From assembly GCF_044597725.1 (NCBI RefSeq), contig NZ_CP139003.1, positions 1,178,001 through 1,242,000 on the forward strand: a stretch of DNA of 64,000 nucleotides, given 5' to 3'. The position numbers and the translations under genes are program-made. The DNA comes from Bermanella sp044597725 (GTDB lineage: Bacteria > Pseudomonadota > Gammaproteobacteria > Pseudomonadales > Oceanobacteraceae). Positions within the stretch are counted from its first letter, which is position 1; each line of letters opens with the position of its first letter. The notes under the pieces are model-generated. The model had not been told where the DNA came from. It was given only the letters and a program-made list of their open reading frames with translations, and searched no databases. Positions 9,578 to 18,717 of the stretch are shown here, in pieces.

Positions 9578-10414
9578 ATGAAAATTACCTGCGGTAACCG
9601 TCAGCTTGACCTATCTAGCCCTGCAATTATGGGGGTTCTCAATGTAACTCCCGACTCTTTCAGTGATGGCGGACAATATGATCAGTTAGATGCTGCCATT
9701 GAACGAGCCCAGCAGATGGTAGAGCAGGGAGCGACTATTATTGATGTAGGGGGCGAATCAACACGCCCGGGAGCAACTCCGGTGAGTGCAGAATTAGAGC
9801 TAGAGCGGGTTGTTCCGGTGGTCGAAGCCATTTCCAAGCACGTTGATGTTTGTATTAGTGTTGATACTAGTACGCCTCAGGTTATGCTTGAATCGGCTAA
9901 AGTGGGTGCTCATATGCTAAATGATGTACGCGCATTGGCTCGAGAAGGTGCAATTGAAGCGGCTAAACAAACAGCATTGCCAATCTGTATTATGCATATG
10001 CAGGGCGAGCCAAAAACCATGCAGGCAAACCCAATGTATTCGCAAGTGGTCAATGATGTATTTGTGTTTTTGCAAGAGCGTATCAATGCATGTTTAGAGG
10101 CGGGTATAGATAAAAGCCAGTTAATGGTTGATCCCGGGTTTGGCTTTGGTAAGACACTAGAGCATAATTATCAACTATTGAATCAACTAGAGCGCTTTTT
10201 AGTGTGGCAAGTGCCGTTGTTAATCGGCTTGTCGCGTAAATCTATGATTGGTGCTGTGTTAGGTGATAAACCTGCAAACCAGCGGGTTTCAGGCAGTGTT
10301 GCAGCTGCACTTATCGCAGCGCAAAACGGTGCGAATATAATACGGGTACACGATGTAGAGGCAACGTATGATGCTATTCAGATTCTCAATGCGTCACGTC
10401 GTTTTGCCGTATAA
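9578..10414 (+). CDS. folP: Dihydropteroate synthase
   Basis: Condenses 6-hydroxymethyl-7,8-dihydropterin diphosphate with p-aminobenzoate to dihydropteroate in folate synthesis; the target of sulfonamides. 278 residues. Family motifs are clear: the amino-terminal pterin-binding MGVLNVTPDSFSDGG, GGESTRPGA, and the carboxyl part with GLSRKSMIG and the final IRVHDV. It stands in the usual order ftsH-folP-glmM and is 47 bp upstream of glmM, so the two are probably cotranscribed. Confidence 0.97.
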   Translation: MKITCGNRQLDLSSPAIMGVLNVTPDSFSDGGQYDQLDAAIERAQQMVEQGATIIDVGGESTRPGATPVSAELELERVVPVVEAISKHVDVCISVDTSTPQVMLESAKVGAHMLNDVRALAREGAIEAAKQTALPICIMHMQGEPKTMQANPMYSQVVNDVFVFLQERINACLEAGIDKSQLMVDPGFGFGKTLEHNYQLLNQLERFLVWQVPLLIGLSRKSMIGAVLGDKPANQRVSGSVAAALIAAQNGANIIRVHDVEATYDAIQILNASRRFAV

Positions 10415-10461
10415 AATCGATAATAATTAGTAAGAAGTAATAGAAATAAAAAAGGAACCTC

Positions 10462-11790
10462 ATGTCTAGGAAGTATTTTGGCACAGATGGCATTCGTGGT
10501 CGTGTAGGCGATGCACCGATTACCCCTGACTTTGTAATGAAGCTCGGATGGGCAGCGGGAAAGGTATTTGCCAGTCAAGGTAAGCGTAAAATTCTTATTG
10601 GGAAAGATACGCGTATCTCGGGTTATATGTTTGAATCTGCCCTTGAGGCTGGCTTGTCTGCTGCAGGTGTTAATATTGGTATTTTAGGCCCTATGCCAAC
10701 ACCTGGTATTGCCTATTTAACTCGTACATTTCACGCCGATGCAGGTATCGTAATAAGTGCCTCACATAATCCTTACTACGATAATGGCATTAAGTTTTTC
10801 TCGGCCGATGGCAGTAAATTAGATGACGAGACGGAAGCACAAATAGAAGCATTGCTTGAACAGCCTATGGAAGTGGTTAAGTCAGATATGCTGGGTAAGG
10901 CTAAGCGAATAGAAGATGCGCCGGGTCGTTATATCGAGTTTTGTAAAAGCACCGTATTTGGTTTGTCGTTAAAAGGTTTGCGGATTGTCTTAGATTGCGC
11001 TCATGGCGCAACTTATCAAATTGCCCCCTCTGTTTTTTCAGAATTAGGTGCTGATGTTTTTACCATAGGGGATAAACCAGATGGTTTTAATATCAACGAA
11101 CAGGTAGGTTCAACTGCTCCAAAAGCTCTGCAGAATAAAGTTGTAGAGTTACGAGCTGATCTAGGTATTGCGTTTGATGGTGATGGCGATCGAGTTGTTA
11201 TGGTCGATCACAAGGGCGAAGTGGTTGATGGTGATGAACTTATATTTATGATCGCTAGGCATCAATTTGAAACAGATACCCTGCAAGGTGGTGTAGTGGG
11301 AACGCTCATGAGCAACATGGGTATGGAGCTTGCCTTGAAAGACATGGGTATTCCTTTTTCCCGAGCAAAAGTTGGCGACCGTTATGTGATGCAGCAACTA
11401 GTAGAGCGCAATTGGGGGCTGGGCGGAGAAGGTTCGGGACATATTCTCTGCCTACAGTCGACCACTACAGGTGATGGTATTGTTGCTGCTCTGCAAGCGC
11501 TTAAGTCGTTGCAAGGCCATGGTCAGAATCTCCATGAATATAAAAAAGGCATGAGCAAATTTCCCCAAATAATGAAAAACGTTACCGTCACCGATAAGAC
11601 CGTAGTTGATAACCCTGTGGTATTGGCTGCCGTTGAGCGTGTGGAAGCAAGTTTGGCGGGTAAAGGTCGAGTCTTGCTGAGACCATCTGGCACTGAACCT
11701 GTTGTTCGCGTGATGGTTGAAGGGGAAGATAAAACCATGGTGTCACAGCTTGTTGATGATTTAGTAGAGGTTGTAAGCTCGGTTGCTTAG
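10462..11790 (+). CDS. glmM: Phosphoglucosamine mutase
   Basis: Interconverts glucosamine-6-phosphate and glucosamine-1-phosphate on the way to UDP-GlcNAc for peptidoglycan and LPS. 442 residues. The catalytic phosphoserine loop ISASHNPYYDNG (Ser about residue 101), the metal-binding DGDGDR loop and the carboxyl phosphate-binding loop RPSGTEPVVRVM are present. AAAGGAACCTC gives a good ribosome-binding site before the ATG. A perfect 12-bp hairpin follows the gene. Confidence 0.97.
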   Translation: MSRKYFGTDGIRGRVGDAPITPDFVMKLGWAAGKVFASQGKRKILIGKDTRISGYMFESALEAGLSAAGVNIGILGPMPTPGIAYLTRTFHADAGIVISASHNPYYDNGIKFFSADGSKLDDETEAQIEALLEQPMEVVKSDMLGKAKRIEDAPGRYIEFCKSTVFGLSLKGLRIVLDCAHGATYQIAPSVFSELGADVFTIGDKPDGFNINEQVGSTAPKALQNKVVELRADLGIAFDGDGDRVVMVDHKGEVVDGDELIFMIARHQFETDTLQGGVVGTLMSNMGMELALKDMGIPFSRAKVGDRYVMQQLVERNWGLGGEGSGHILCLQSTTTGDGIVAALQALKSLQGHGQNLHEYKKGMSKFPQIMKNVTVTDKTVVDNPVVLAAVERVEASLAGKGRVLLRPSGTEPVVRVMVEGEDKTMVSQLVDDLVEVVSSVA

Positions 11791-11829
11791 TGAGTTCTAA
11801 GTTAAAAAAATAGAGTTAAATCAACGCAT

Positions 11830-11862
11830 AAGGCGCTTAAGTGACTTGCTCTTAAGCGCCTT
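11830..11862 (+). other. Perfect 12-bp hairpin between glmM and tpiA
   Basis: AAGGCGCTTAAG at 11830-11841 and its exact reverse complement at 11851-11862 enclose a 9-nt loop. There is only a weak T-run (TTCTT), so it could be a leaky terminator or an mRNA processing site in the glmM-tpiA-secG series. Confidence 0.6.
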
Positions 11863-11904
11863 CTTAGGTAGTATCGCCACCTTCCTGAGGTAGGGGAAAC
11901 CGCA

Positions 11905-12657
11905 ATGCGTCGCAAATTAGTGGCTGGAAACTGGAAAATGCACGGCTCTTTAGCCGATAATGAGGTTCGATTAAAAGCGCTAGTCGCTGGATTATCGGGT
12001 GCTCAAACTTGTGATGTGGCTGTATTTGCGAGTATGCCTTATCTGTTCCAATGTGAACAGCTACTGTCAGCCTCTGTTATAGAATGGGGTGCTCAAACCG
12101 TTAGCGAGTTTGAACAGGGTGCCTATACTGGCGAAACGTCGGTCTCTATGTTGCGCGATTTTGCTTGTCGCTATGCGTTGGTTGGTCACAGTGAGCGTCG
12201 CGCATTGTTTCATGAGACTGATGAGCAGGTGGCTAGTAAATTTAAAGCTGCTGCATCAGCGGGTATTGTGCCTGTTTTATGTGTAGGTGAAACCCTTGAG
12301 CAAAGAGAAGCAGGCGATACACAGACTGTTATATCGGCTCAAGTTGAGGCGGTACTGAATCGTGTTGGTGTGACTGAATTTGCCAAAGGTGTCATCGCAT
12401 ACGAGCCTGTTTGGGCTATTGGCACGGGGCGTACAGCGACACCGGAGCAAGCACAGTCTGTACATTGTGCAATTCGAGCTCAATTGAATGAGGCCAGCCC
12501 TGAGTTGGCGCAAAACATGAAGATTTTATATGGTGGCAGCGTTAAACCAGACAACGCAGCGGCCATTTTTGAACAGCAAGATGTAGATGGGGCTTTAGTG
12601 GGCGGTGCATCACTACAAGCAGACGATTTTATCGCAATTTGTAATGCAGCGAGTTAG
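11905..12657 (+). CDS. tpiA: Triosephosphate isomerase
   Basis: Interconverts dihydroxyacetone phosphate and glyceraldehyde-3-phosphate. 250 residues. Active-site residues are all visible: Lys in GNWKMHG near residue 11, His95 in VGHSERR, Glu167 in AYEPVWAIGTG, and the phosphate-binding YGGSV near the end. A strong GAGGTAGGGG ribosome-binding site precedes the ATG. secG follows 9 bp later, the usual tpiA-secG pair. Confidence 0.98.
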   Translation: MRRKLVAGNWKMHGSLADNEVRLKALVAGLSGAQTCDVAVFASMPYLFQCEQLLSASVIEWGAQTVSEFEQGAYTGETSVSMLRDFACRYALVGHSERRALFHETDEQVASKFKAAASAGIVPVLCVGETLEQREAGDTQTVISAQVEAVLNRVGVTEFAKGVIAYEPVWAIGTGRTATPEQAQSVHCAIRAQLNEASPELAQNMKILYGGSVKPDNAAAIFEQQDVDGALVGGASLQADDFIAICNAAS

Positions 12658-12666
12658 GCAGGATTT

Positions 12667-13029
12667 ATGGACAATATTATTCTTATATTTCATATCGTAG
12701 TGGCTATTGCAATTATTGTTTTAGTACTCATTCAACGTGGTAAAGGCGCAGAAGCCGGTGCCAGTTTTGGTGGTGGTGCTTCGCAAACAGTTTTTGGTAG
12801 TGCGGGTACAGGTAATTTCCTTACTCGATCTACTTCGATTCTGGCGGTTGTTTTCTTTGCCACTAGTTTCTCGTTGGCATATTTTGCAAAACAGCAAGCC
12901 GACGGGTTAGCCACCAAGGGCTTGCCAACAATGCAAGAAGTTGAAGAAGTTCAGCAGCCTGCAGTGGAAACAGAAGTTCCTGTTGTTGAGGAAGACGATG
13001 GTGCATCAGACGCACCGCTTGTCGACTAA
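12667..13029 (+). CDS. secG: Protein translocase subunit SecG
   Basis: Small auxiliary subunit of the SecYEG channel in the inner membrane. 120 residues with two membrane helices (about 3-22 and 52-72) and the family loop QRGKGAEAGASFGGGAS-QTVFGS between them. The tail is an acidic, proline/valine-rich extension. tRNA-Leu begins 9 bp after the stop, as in related genomes. Confidence 0.95.
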   Translation: MDNIILIFHIVVAIAIIVLVLIQRGKGAEAGASFGGGASQTVFGSAGTGNFLTRSTSILAVVFFATSFSLAYFAKQQADGLATKGLPTMQEVEEVQQPAVETEVPVVEEDDGASDAPLVD

Positions 13030-13038
13030 TTAAATTTT

Positions 13039-13125
13039 GCGGATGTGGTGGAATTGGTAGACACGCCATCTTGAGGGGGTGGTGGGCTAACGCTCGTGCG
13101 GGTTCAAGTCCCGCCATCCGCACCA
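13039..13125 (+). tRNA. tRNA-Leu (anticodon GAG)
   Basis: 87 nt including an encoded CCA. The acceptor stem GCGGATG pairs with CATCCGC, there is a D-loop with TTGG, anticodon loop TTGAGGG (GAG), a long class-II variable arm, and a GGTTCAAGTCC T-arm. It directly follows secG and is probably cotranscribed with it. Confidence 0.95.
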
Positions 13126-13140
13126 AATTTACAAGTTACC

Positions 13141-13169
13141 TTGCTCATTGAAGTGTAAATCACTATAAT
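13141..13169 (+). promoter_or_regulatory. Candidate sigma-70 promoter of tRNA-fMet
   Basis: TTGCTC at 13141-13146 and a perfect TATAAT at 13164-13169 with 17-bp spacing lie 14 bp before the tRNA. It may also drive the rimP-nusA-infB genes. Confidence 0.6.
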
Positions 13170-13183
13170 GTGCGCAGTTTTGA

Positions 13184-13260
<77 letters not shown>

Positions 13261-13290
13261 TATTGTAAAGTGGTTAAAGTAAAATGCCCC

Positions 13291-13443
13291 GGTCGGGCTC
13301 AACTCTTTAATCCTGGGAAGGTCGCTGGTTTAATTCCGGCCTCCGCAACCATTTTAAACGGTCGCTGGTTTGTTATTAACTCGCAACCATATTGAGATGA
13401 TGGTACCCGGTGTTCCGGTGTGTGTAACCATATACTAAAGTGG
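13291..13443 (+). pseudogene. Decayed tandem copies of the tRNA-fMet 3' half
   Basis: Positions 13291-13351 repeat the anticodon-to-CCA half of the adjacent tRNA-fMet with several changes: GGTCGGGCTC, then AAGGTCGctGGTT and CCGGCCTCCGCAACCA. The anticodon arm is destroyed. A second, more worn copy lies at 13360-13390 (GGTCGCTGGTT then CGCAACCAT). A third trace at 13426-13443 matches the 3' flank (AACCATAT-nn-TAAAGTGG). No copy can fold as a tRNA. They look like remains of tandem duplication of the tRNA gene. Confidence 0.8.
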
Positions 13444-13472
13444 ACTTATATTTTGGTTAAGTCTGTATCTTG

Positions 13473-13529
13473 AACCCCTAACTGGGATCACTGTGCTAAG
13501 GCTATGGTGGTTTCGATAAGGGGTTTTTT
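13473..13529 (+). terminator. Possible terminator or attenuator before rimP
   Basis: AACCCCTA at 13473-13480 pairs with TAAGGGGTT ending in a T-run (TTTTTTG) at 13517-13529. The loop is long (about 36 nt) and has some internal pairing. It could end the tRNA transcript and let part of it read through into rimP. Confidence 0.5.
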
Positions 13530-13659
13530 GTTGGTGCTAAAGGCAAATAAGCAAAGGCTTATCTTGTACTAACATTAGAGTGTACTTTAAAAATTGGGCT
13601 CGGATGGCTGTCGTTTTCAGTTTATCCCTTAGCCCATTTTTTATATCTGTGGAGTGAAT

Positions 13660-14130
13660 GTGGCCAGTAAAGATCAACAATTAGTAGATATGCTAAAGCC
13701 TGTGGTTGAAGCCATGGGTTATGAGTTTTGGGGTTTAGAATATATCGCCAAAGGTAAAGACTCTGTACTTCGCGTATTTATTGATGGTGAAAATGGCGTC
13801 AATGTTGATGATTGCGCTGCAGTTAGTCGGCAAGTCAGTGGTGTAATGGATGTTGAAGATCCGATTACCAGCGAATATAACTTGGAAGTGTCATCACCCG
13901 GTTTAGATCGCCCACTGTTTACGTTAGAACAATTTGAGCGTTATGTTGGAGAGTTTGTTGATGTGAAATTACGATTTGCCTACGAAGGGCGTCGTAAATT
14001 CAGAGGCAAGCTAGTAGGTATAGAAGACGGTGAAGATATAGTTGTACATGTTGATAATCATGAATATCTGTTGCCAATGGACTCTATCGATAAAGCCAAC
14101 GTAATATACCAAGATAACAAGGATAAATAG
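13660..14130 (+). CDS. rimP: Ribosome maturation factor RimP
   Basis: Needed for 30S subunit maturation in the cytoplasm. About 156 residues. Family motifs VDDCAAVSRQVSGVMDVEDPI and YNLEVSSPGLDRPLF are very well kept. A GTG at 13654 is in frame, but GGAG at 13651-13654 overlaps it and sits 5 nt before the GTG at 13660, so the second GTG is preferred. First gene of the rimP-nusA-infB group; nusA starts 19 bp downstream. Confidence 0.95.
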   Translation: MASKDQQLVDMLKPVVEAMGYEFWGLEYIAKGKDSVLRVFIDGENGVNVDDCAAVSRQVSGVMDVEDPITSEYNLEVSSPGLDRPLFTLEQFERYVGEFVDVKLRFAYEGRRKFRGKLVGIEDGEDIVVHVDNHEYLLPMDSIDKANVIYQDNKDK

Positions 14131-14149
14131 GACCACCGAGGGCAAAGTT

Positions 14150-15643
14150 ATGAGCAAAGAAATACTGCTGGTTGCCGAAGCTGTCTCTAACGAAAAAGGT
14201 GTAGAGCAGGAAGTAATCTTCGAGGCCATTGAATTGGCATTGGCAGCCGCCGCAAAAAAGCGTTTTGAAGACGAAGAGCCCGAAATTCGCGTGGTTATCG
14301 ACCGTCGCTCGGGGGAATATGAAACATTCCGTCGTTGGACCATTGTTAGCAATGAAGTTGTCCCTGCATTAGGTTCAGAACTTAATATGCAGGAAGCAGC
14401 CGATATCGATACCAACCTCAAAGAAGGTGATACCTACGAAGAGCAGGTTGAAAATCCTGAGTTTGGGCGTATTGCAGCGCAAGCGGCAAAACAAATTATT
14501 ATGCAGAAGGTACGCGAAGCTGAGCGCGCAAAAATTACATCTGCTTACGAAGATCGTATTGGTGAGTTAGTCCACGGTACTGTTAAAAAAGTAACTCGCG
14601 ATAATATCATTGTCGATCTGGGTGGTAACGCAGAAGGTTTACTGCCACGTGATCAATTAATCGCACGTGAAGTATTTCGTATCGGTGACCGCTTACGTGC
14701 TGTACTTATGTCGGTTAACCCAGAAAATCGTGGCCCACAATTAATCCTAAGCCGCTCTAACGGAGCCATGTTGGTTGAGTTGTTCCGCATTGAAGTGCCT
14801 GAGATTGGTGAAGATGTTATTGAGATTAAAGCAGCCGCTCGCGATCCAGGTAGCCGAGCGAAAATCGCTGTTAAATCAAACGACCAACGTATAGACCCAG
14901 TGGGTGCTTGTGTTGGTATGCGTGGTGCTCGTGTGCAAGCGGTATCAAATGAGTTAGGTAACGAACGTGTTGATATTGTTCTTTGGGATGATAACCCAGC
15001 ACAACTGGTTATTAACGCACTTGCACCTGCAGAAGTTGCATCCATTGTTATGGATGAAGAAACCAATTCGATGGATGTAGCCGTTGCTGAAGATCAGTTG
15101 GCCATTGCTATCGGTCGTGGTGGTCAAAACGTAAAACTCGCCAGTGAATTAACTGGTTGGGTGATTAATGTAATGACCGAAGAAGAAGCCGGTGAAAAAC
15201 AAGAACAAGAGCAAGGTAGCTTAGTTGGAACCTTGATGAGTTCACTAGATATTGATGAAGACGTAGCAGCGGTATTGGTTGAAGAAGGTTTCACCGGTTT
15301 AGAAGAAGTTGCTTATGTTCCTCGTGAAGAGATGCTTGAAATTGATGGCTTCGATGAAGAAGTCGTCGACGAGTTGCAGTCTCGTGCTAAAGATGTGCTA
15401 TTGACTCTAGCCATTGCGAGCGAGGAAAAACTAGAAGACGCCCAGCCAGCAGACGATCTGTTGAATATGGATGGGATGGACCAACACTTAGCCTTAGTGT
15501 TGGCGAGCCATGGTATTTGTACCATGGAAGACCTTGCAGAGCAGGGGGTTGACGATATCTCCAACCTTGAAGGTCTCGATGAAGAGAAGGCTGCACAATT
15601 GATCATGACCGCACGAAAGCCTTGGTTTGAAGAGTCTGAGTAA
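14150..15643 (+). CDS. nusA: Transcription termination/antitermination factor NusA
   Basis: RNA-polymerase-bound elongation factor for pausing, termination and rRNA antitermination. 497 residues: amino-terminal RNAP-binding domain, S1 domain (about 135-200), two KH domains (about 200-345, with GRGGQNVKLASELTGW) and two carboxyl-terminal acidic helix-hairpin repeats (about 360-497). The two acidic repeats are the gammaproteobacterial arrangement. Between rimP and infB as usual. Confidence 0.98.
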   Translation: MSKEILLVAEAVSNEKGVEQEVIFEAIELALAAAAKKRFEDEEPEIRVVIDRRSGEYETFRRWTIVSNEVVPALGSELNMQEAADIDTNLKEGDTYEEQVENPEFGRIAAQAAKQIIMQKVREAERAKITSAYEDRIGELVHGTVKKVTRDNIIVDLGGNAEGLLPRDQLIAREVFRIGDRLRAVLMSVNPENRGPQLILSRSNGAMLVELFRIEVPEIGEDVIEIKAAARDPGSRAKIAVKSNDQRIDPVGACVGMRGARVQAVSNELGNERVDIVLWDDNPAQLVINALAPAEVASIVMDEETNSMDVAVAEDQLAIAIGRGGQNVKLASELTGWVINVMTEEEAGEKQEQEQGSLVGTLMSSLDIDEDVAAVLVEEGFTGLEEVAYVPREEMLEIDGFDEEVVDELQSRAKDVLLTLAIASEEKLEDAQPADDLLNMDGMDQHLALVLASHGICTMEDLAEQGVDDISNLEGLDEEKAAQLIMTARKPWFEESE

Positions 15644-15672
15644 TTGGGCCCAGGCGGGAGGAGAATTAGTAT

Positions 15673-18066
15673 ATGGCAGAAGTCACAGTAAAGCAGTTAG
15701 CGCAGGCTGTAGGTTCACCAGTAGAGCGTTTGCTGGCACAAATGAGCGAAGCAGGCTTACCTCACAAAGATGGTGAGGAAAAAGTTAACGATGAACAAAA
15801 GCAAGTATTGCTTAAGTTTTTGAAGAAGAGCCATGGCGAACAAGCCGAAGGGTCTTCACCTAAAAAGATTACATTGAAGCGTAAAACGACGACGACGTTA
15901 AATACCGGCGCAGGTAAAAAAGCCGTTAACATTGAAGTACGTAAAAAGCGCACGATTGTTCAAGAGCAAAAAGAAGAAGCGGAAAAGGCTGAAAAAGCCA
16001 AAGCCGATGCTAAAAGTGCTAAACCAGCGGCGAAGCGTAAGCCTGCTGCTGGTAAAGCAAACGCAACTCCGGGCCATAACCCAGAGCCTCAAGGTGCAGC
16101 AGCGCCTCCGGCTAGCCCTGAAAAAGAAGAGCGTGCAAAGAAAAAAGAATTTCGTAAGAAAGATAAAGAAAAGCAAAAAGGTCCTAATAAGGGTCGTGGT
16201 CGCCGTAAAGGTATGGACGATGACTTTGGTGGTCGCCGTGGCATGAACAAAGTTCAGCGCCGTGGACGTGACGACGCAGAGCACCGTTTCCAACAACCAA
16301 CAGCACCGATTGTTCGTGAAGTTGAACTGAAAGGTGAAACCATCACCGTAGGTGAACTTGCACAAGGTATGGCGGTTAAAGCAGGCGAAGTAATCAAAGA
16401 GCTTATGAAGCTTGGCGTTATGGCTACCATTAACCAAGCACTTGATATGGATACTGCCATTCTTGTTATTGAAGAAATGGGTCACAAGTATAAGCAAGTG
16501 AGTGATAATGCCATCGAAGATAGCTTCTTAGAAGAAGTTCGCTACGAAGGTGAATTAGTATCACGTGCACCGGTTGTTACCGTAATGGGTCACGTAGACC
16601 ATGGTAAAACCTCTCTACTTGATTACATTCGTACAACGCGTGTAACCAGTGGCGAAGCTGGCGGTATTACTCAGCACATTGGTGCCTATCACGTAAATAC
16701 CGATCGTGGCATGGTTACCTTCTTAGATACACCAGGGCACGCAGCGTTTACTGCAATGCGAGCTCGTGGCGCGCAGGCGACGGATGTTGTTATTCTTGTG
16801 GTAGCAGCGGATGACGGTGTTATGCCGCAAACCGAAGAAGCGATTCAGCACGCAAAAGCGGCGGGTGTACCATTAGTTGTTGCAATCAACAAAATGGACA
16901 AAGATTCAGCCGATCCAGATCGTGTTAAAAACGAACTGGTAGCTAAAGAAGTGGTGCCTGAAGAGTGGGGCGGTGACGTACAATTTGTACCCGTTTCAGC
17001 CCATAGTGGACAAGGTATTGATGCATTACTTGAAGCGGTCCTTCTGCAGTCAGAGTTACTTGAGCTGAAAGCAGTAAATGAAGGCCCAGCGTCAGGTACG
17101 GTTGTTGAATCACGTCTTGATAAAGGCCGTGGTCCAGTAGCAACATTGCTAGTACAAAATGGCCAACTTAAGAAAGGTGATATTGTATTAGCTGGTACTT
17201 CAATTGGTCGTGTACGTGCATTGCTTGATGAAAACAGTCAGCCAATTGAGCAAGCAGGTCCATCGATTCCAGTGGAAATATTAGGTCTTGATACCCCTCC
17301 AGGTGCTGGTGATCACTTCCTTGTAGCAGAGAGTGAAAAACGTGCCCGTGAAGTGGCAGAGCTTCGTTATGCGAAAGAAAAAGAGCAGCACCAAGCTAAA
17401 CAGCAAGCCGCTAAATTGGATGCACTATTTAACCTAAGTGGTGATGCTGCAGCATCAAGCCTAAACATTGTTGTGAAAGCCGATGTACGCGGTTCTTTGG
17501 AAGCGCTTATTGGTGCTCTAGAGCAACTATCGACTGATGAAGTTAAAGTAACCGTTGTATCGAGCGGCGTAGGTGGTATTACTGAAACAGATGCAAACCT
17601 AGCGTTCGCATCTAGTGCTGTGATCTTTGGTTTTAACGTTCGTGCTGATGCTTCTGCTAAGCGCGTTGTGGAAACCACAGGCCTAGATATGCGTTACTAC
17701 AGCATTATTTATGACCTAATCGATGATGTTAAGCAAGCAATGTCTGGTCTACTAGCGCCCGAGTTGCGCGAAGAGATTGTTGGTATCGCCGAAGTACGTG
17801 ATGTATTCCGTTCACCAAAACTTGGTGCAATTGCGGGTTGTATGGTGACTGAAGGTACGGTTCATCGGAATAAGAAAATCCGTGTACTACGGGATAACGT
17901 TGTTGTCTTCGAAGGTGAGCTTGAATCATTGCGTCGCTTTAAAGATGACGTTCAAGAAGTTCGTCAAGGCATCGAATGTGGTATTGGTGTTAAGAGCTAT
18001 AACGACGTTAAGCCTGGTGATCAGATTGAAGTATTTGATGTTAAGGAATTTGCACGCACAATCTAG
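15673..18066 (+). CDS. infB: Translation initiation factor IF-2
   Basis: GTPase that brings fMet-tRNA to the 30S subunit and promotes subunit joining. 797 residues, somewhat shorter than E. coli IF2, mainly in the amino-terminal Lys/Glu/Ala-rich region. An IF2_N module opens the protein (VTVKQLAQAVGSPVERLL), a second lies near residues 218-265, and the G domain starts at GHVDHGKT (about 306). DTPGHAAF, NKMDK and domains II-IV follow. It lies behind the initiator tRNA and nusA. Two terminators separate it from rbfA. Confidence 0.98.
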   Translation: MAEVTVKQLAQAVGSPVERLLAQMSEAGLPHKDGEEKVNDEQKQVLLKFLKKSHGEQAEGSSPKKITLKRKTTTTLNTGAGKKAVNIEVRKKRTIVQEQKEEAEKAEKAKADAKSAKPAAKRKPAAGKANATPGHNPEPQGAAAPPASPEKEERAKKKEFRKKDKEKQKGPNKGRGRRKGMDDDFGGRRGMNKVQRRGRDDAEHRFQQPTAPIVREVELKGETITVGELAQGMAVKAGEVIKELMKLGVMATINQALDMDTAILVIEEMGHKYKQVSDNAIEDSFLEEVRYEGELVSRAPVVTVMGHVDHGKTSLLDYIRTTRVTSGEAGGITQHIGAYHVNTDRGMVTFLDTPGHAAFTAMRARGAQATDVVILVVAADDGVMPQTEEAIQHAKAAGVPLVVAINKMDKDSADPDRVKNELVAKEVVPEEWGGDVQFVPVSAHSGQGIDALLEAVLLQSELLELKAVNEGPASGTVVESRLDKGRGPVATLLVQNGQLKKGDIVLAGTSIGRVRALLDENSQPIEQAGPSIPVEILGLDTPPGAGDHFLVAESEKRAREVAELRYAKEKEQHQAKQQAAKLDALFNLSGDAAASSLNIVVKADVRGSLEALIGALEQLSTDEVKVTVVSSGVGGITETDANLAFASSAVIFGFNVRADASAKRVVETTGLDMRYYSIIYDLIDDVKQAMSGLLAPELREEIVGIAEVRDVFRSPKLGAIAGCMVTEGTVHRNKKIRVLRDNVVVFEGELESLRRFKDDVQEVRQGIECGIGVKSYNDVKPGDQIEVFDVKEFARTI

Positions 18067-18084
18067 CACTACAGCTTAGGTAGT

Positions 18085-18126
18085 CTGTGCCCTGAAATAC
18101 CGTGTTGCGGTTTTTTATGGGCACAG
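18085..18126 (+). terminator. Nested hairpins after infB
   Basis: An outer stem CTGTGCCC/GGGCACAG (18085-18092 with 18119-18126) encloses a small hairpin ACCG-TGTTG-CGGT followed by TTTTT. The inner element alone looks like a rho-independent terminator about 30 bp after the infB stop. Confidence 0.55.
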
Positions 18127-18215
18127 TAGATGACCTAACAATTGGTGATGTGAGTGTTTTATTTCTATGTTGAAGAAATTGATTATTTCGAACATCTAGA
18201 ATTGCTAGAAACAAT

Positions 18216-18243
18216 AAAAACCCCGTATGGGGTTTTTGCTTTT
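18216..18243 (+). terminator. Second terminator between infB and rbfA
   Basis: AAAAACCCC-GTAT-GGGGTTTTT followed by GCTTTT: a compact stem with T-run. Together with the previous one it suggests that rbfA-truB are transcribed largely apart from infB. Confidence 0.75.
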
Positions 18244-18310
18244 ATATTTATTTTTTAAGACATTACTTGGCTGGTTTGGCATTGTTTAAACCATGCATTG
18301 AGAATTAAAC

Positions 18311-18706
18311 ATGGCAAAAGATTACAGTCGAACACAAAGACTGGGTGAGCAAATTAAGCGCGATTTAGCGCAAATGCTACAGTTTCAAGTGCGCGATCCA
18401 CGCTTGGGGATTGTCACCTTGAATGCGGTTAAAGTAGCGTCGGATCTAGGTTATGCCGATATCTATTTCACTGTTATGAAATCAGGTATGGTTGAAGCCG
18501 ATGCAGAAACCGTGACCGAAACTCAAGACGTGCTCAACGATATGGCTGGCTACTTGCGTAGTGAGCTTGCGCAAATTATGCGTACGCGTATAACCCCTCA
18601 ACTGCGTTTTCATTATGACGTTGCATTAGAGCGTGGCCATAAATTAACGAACCTGATCAATCAGGCCGTTAAAGACGATAAAAAGCATCAAAGCGATCAA
18701 GATTAA
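18311..18706 (+). CDS. rbfA: Ribosome-binding factor A
   Basis: Single KH-fold protein that binds the free 30S subunit and helps mature the 5' end of 16S rRNA; also a cold-shock factor in E. coli. 131 residues. The amino end YSRTQRLGEQIKRDLAQML and RDPRLGIVTLNAVKV and the region with PQLRFHYD are typical. No strong ribosome-binding site is seen before the ATG. truB starts 11 bp after the stop. Confidence 0.95.
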   Translation: MAKDYSRTQRLGEQIKRDLAQMLQFQVRDPRLGIVTLNAVKVASDLGYADIYFTVMKSGMVEADAETVTETQDVLNDMAGYLRSELAQIMRTRITPQLRFHYDVALERGHKLTNLINQAVKDDKKHQSDQD

Positions 18707-18717
18707 GCGGAGGTCCT

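Noticed and set aside
15898..16497. 199-codon minus-strand open frame rich in Phe, Leu and Cys
   Set aside because: Antisense of the Lys/Glu-rich amino region of infB; such biased composition arises automatically.
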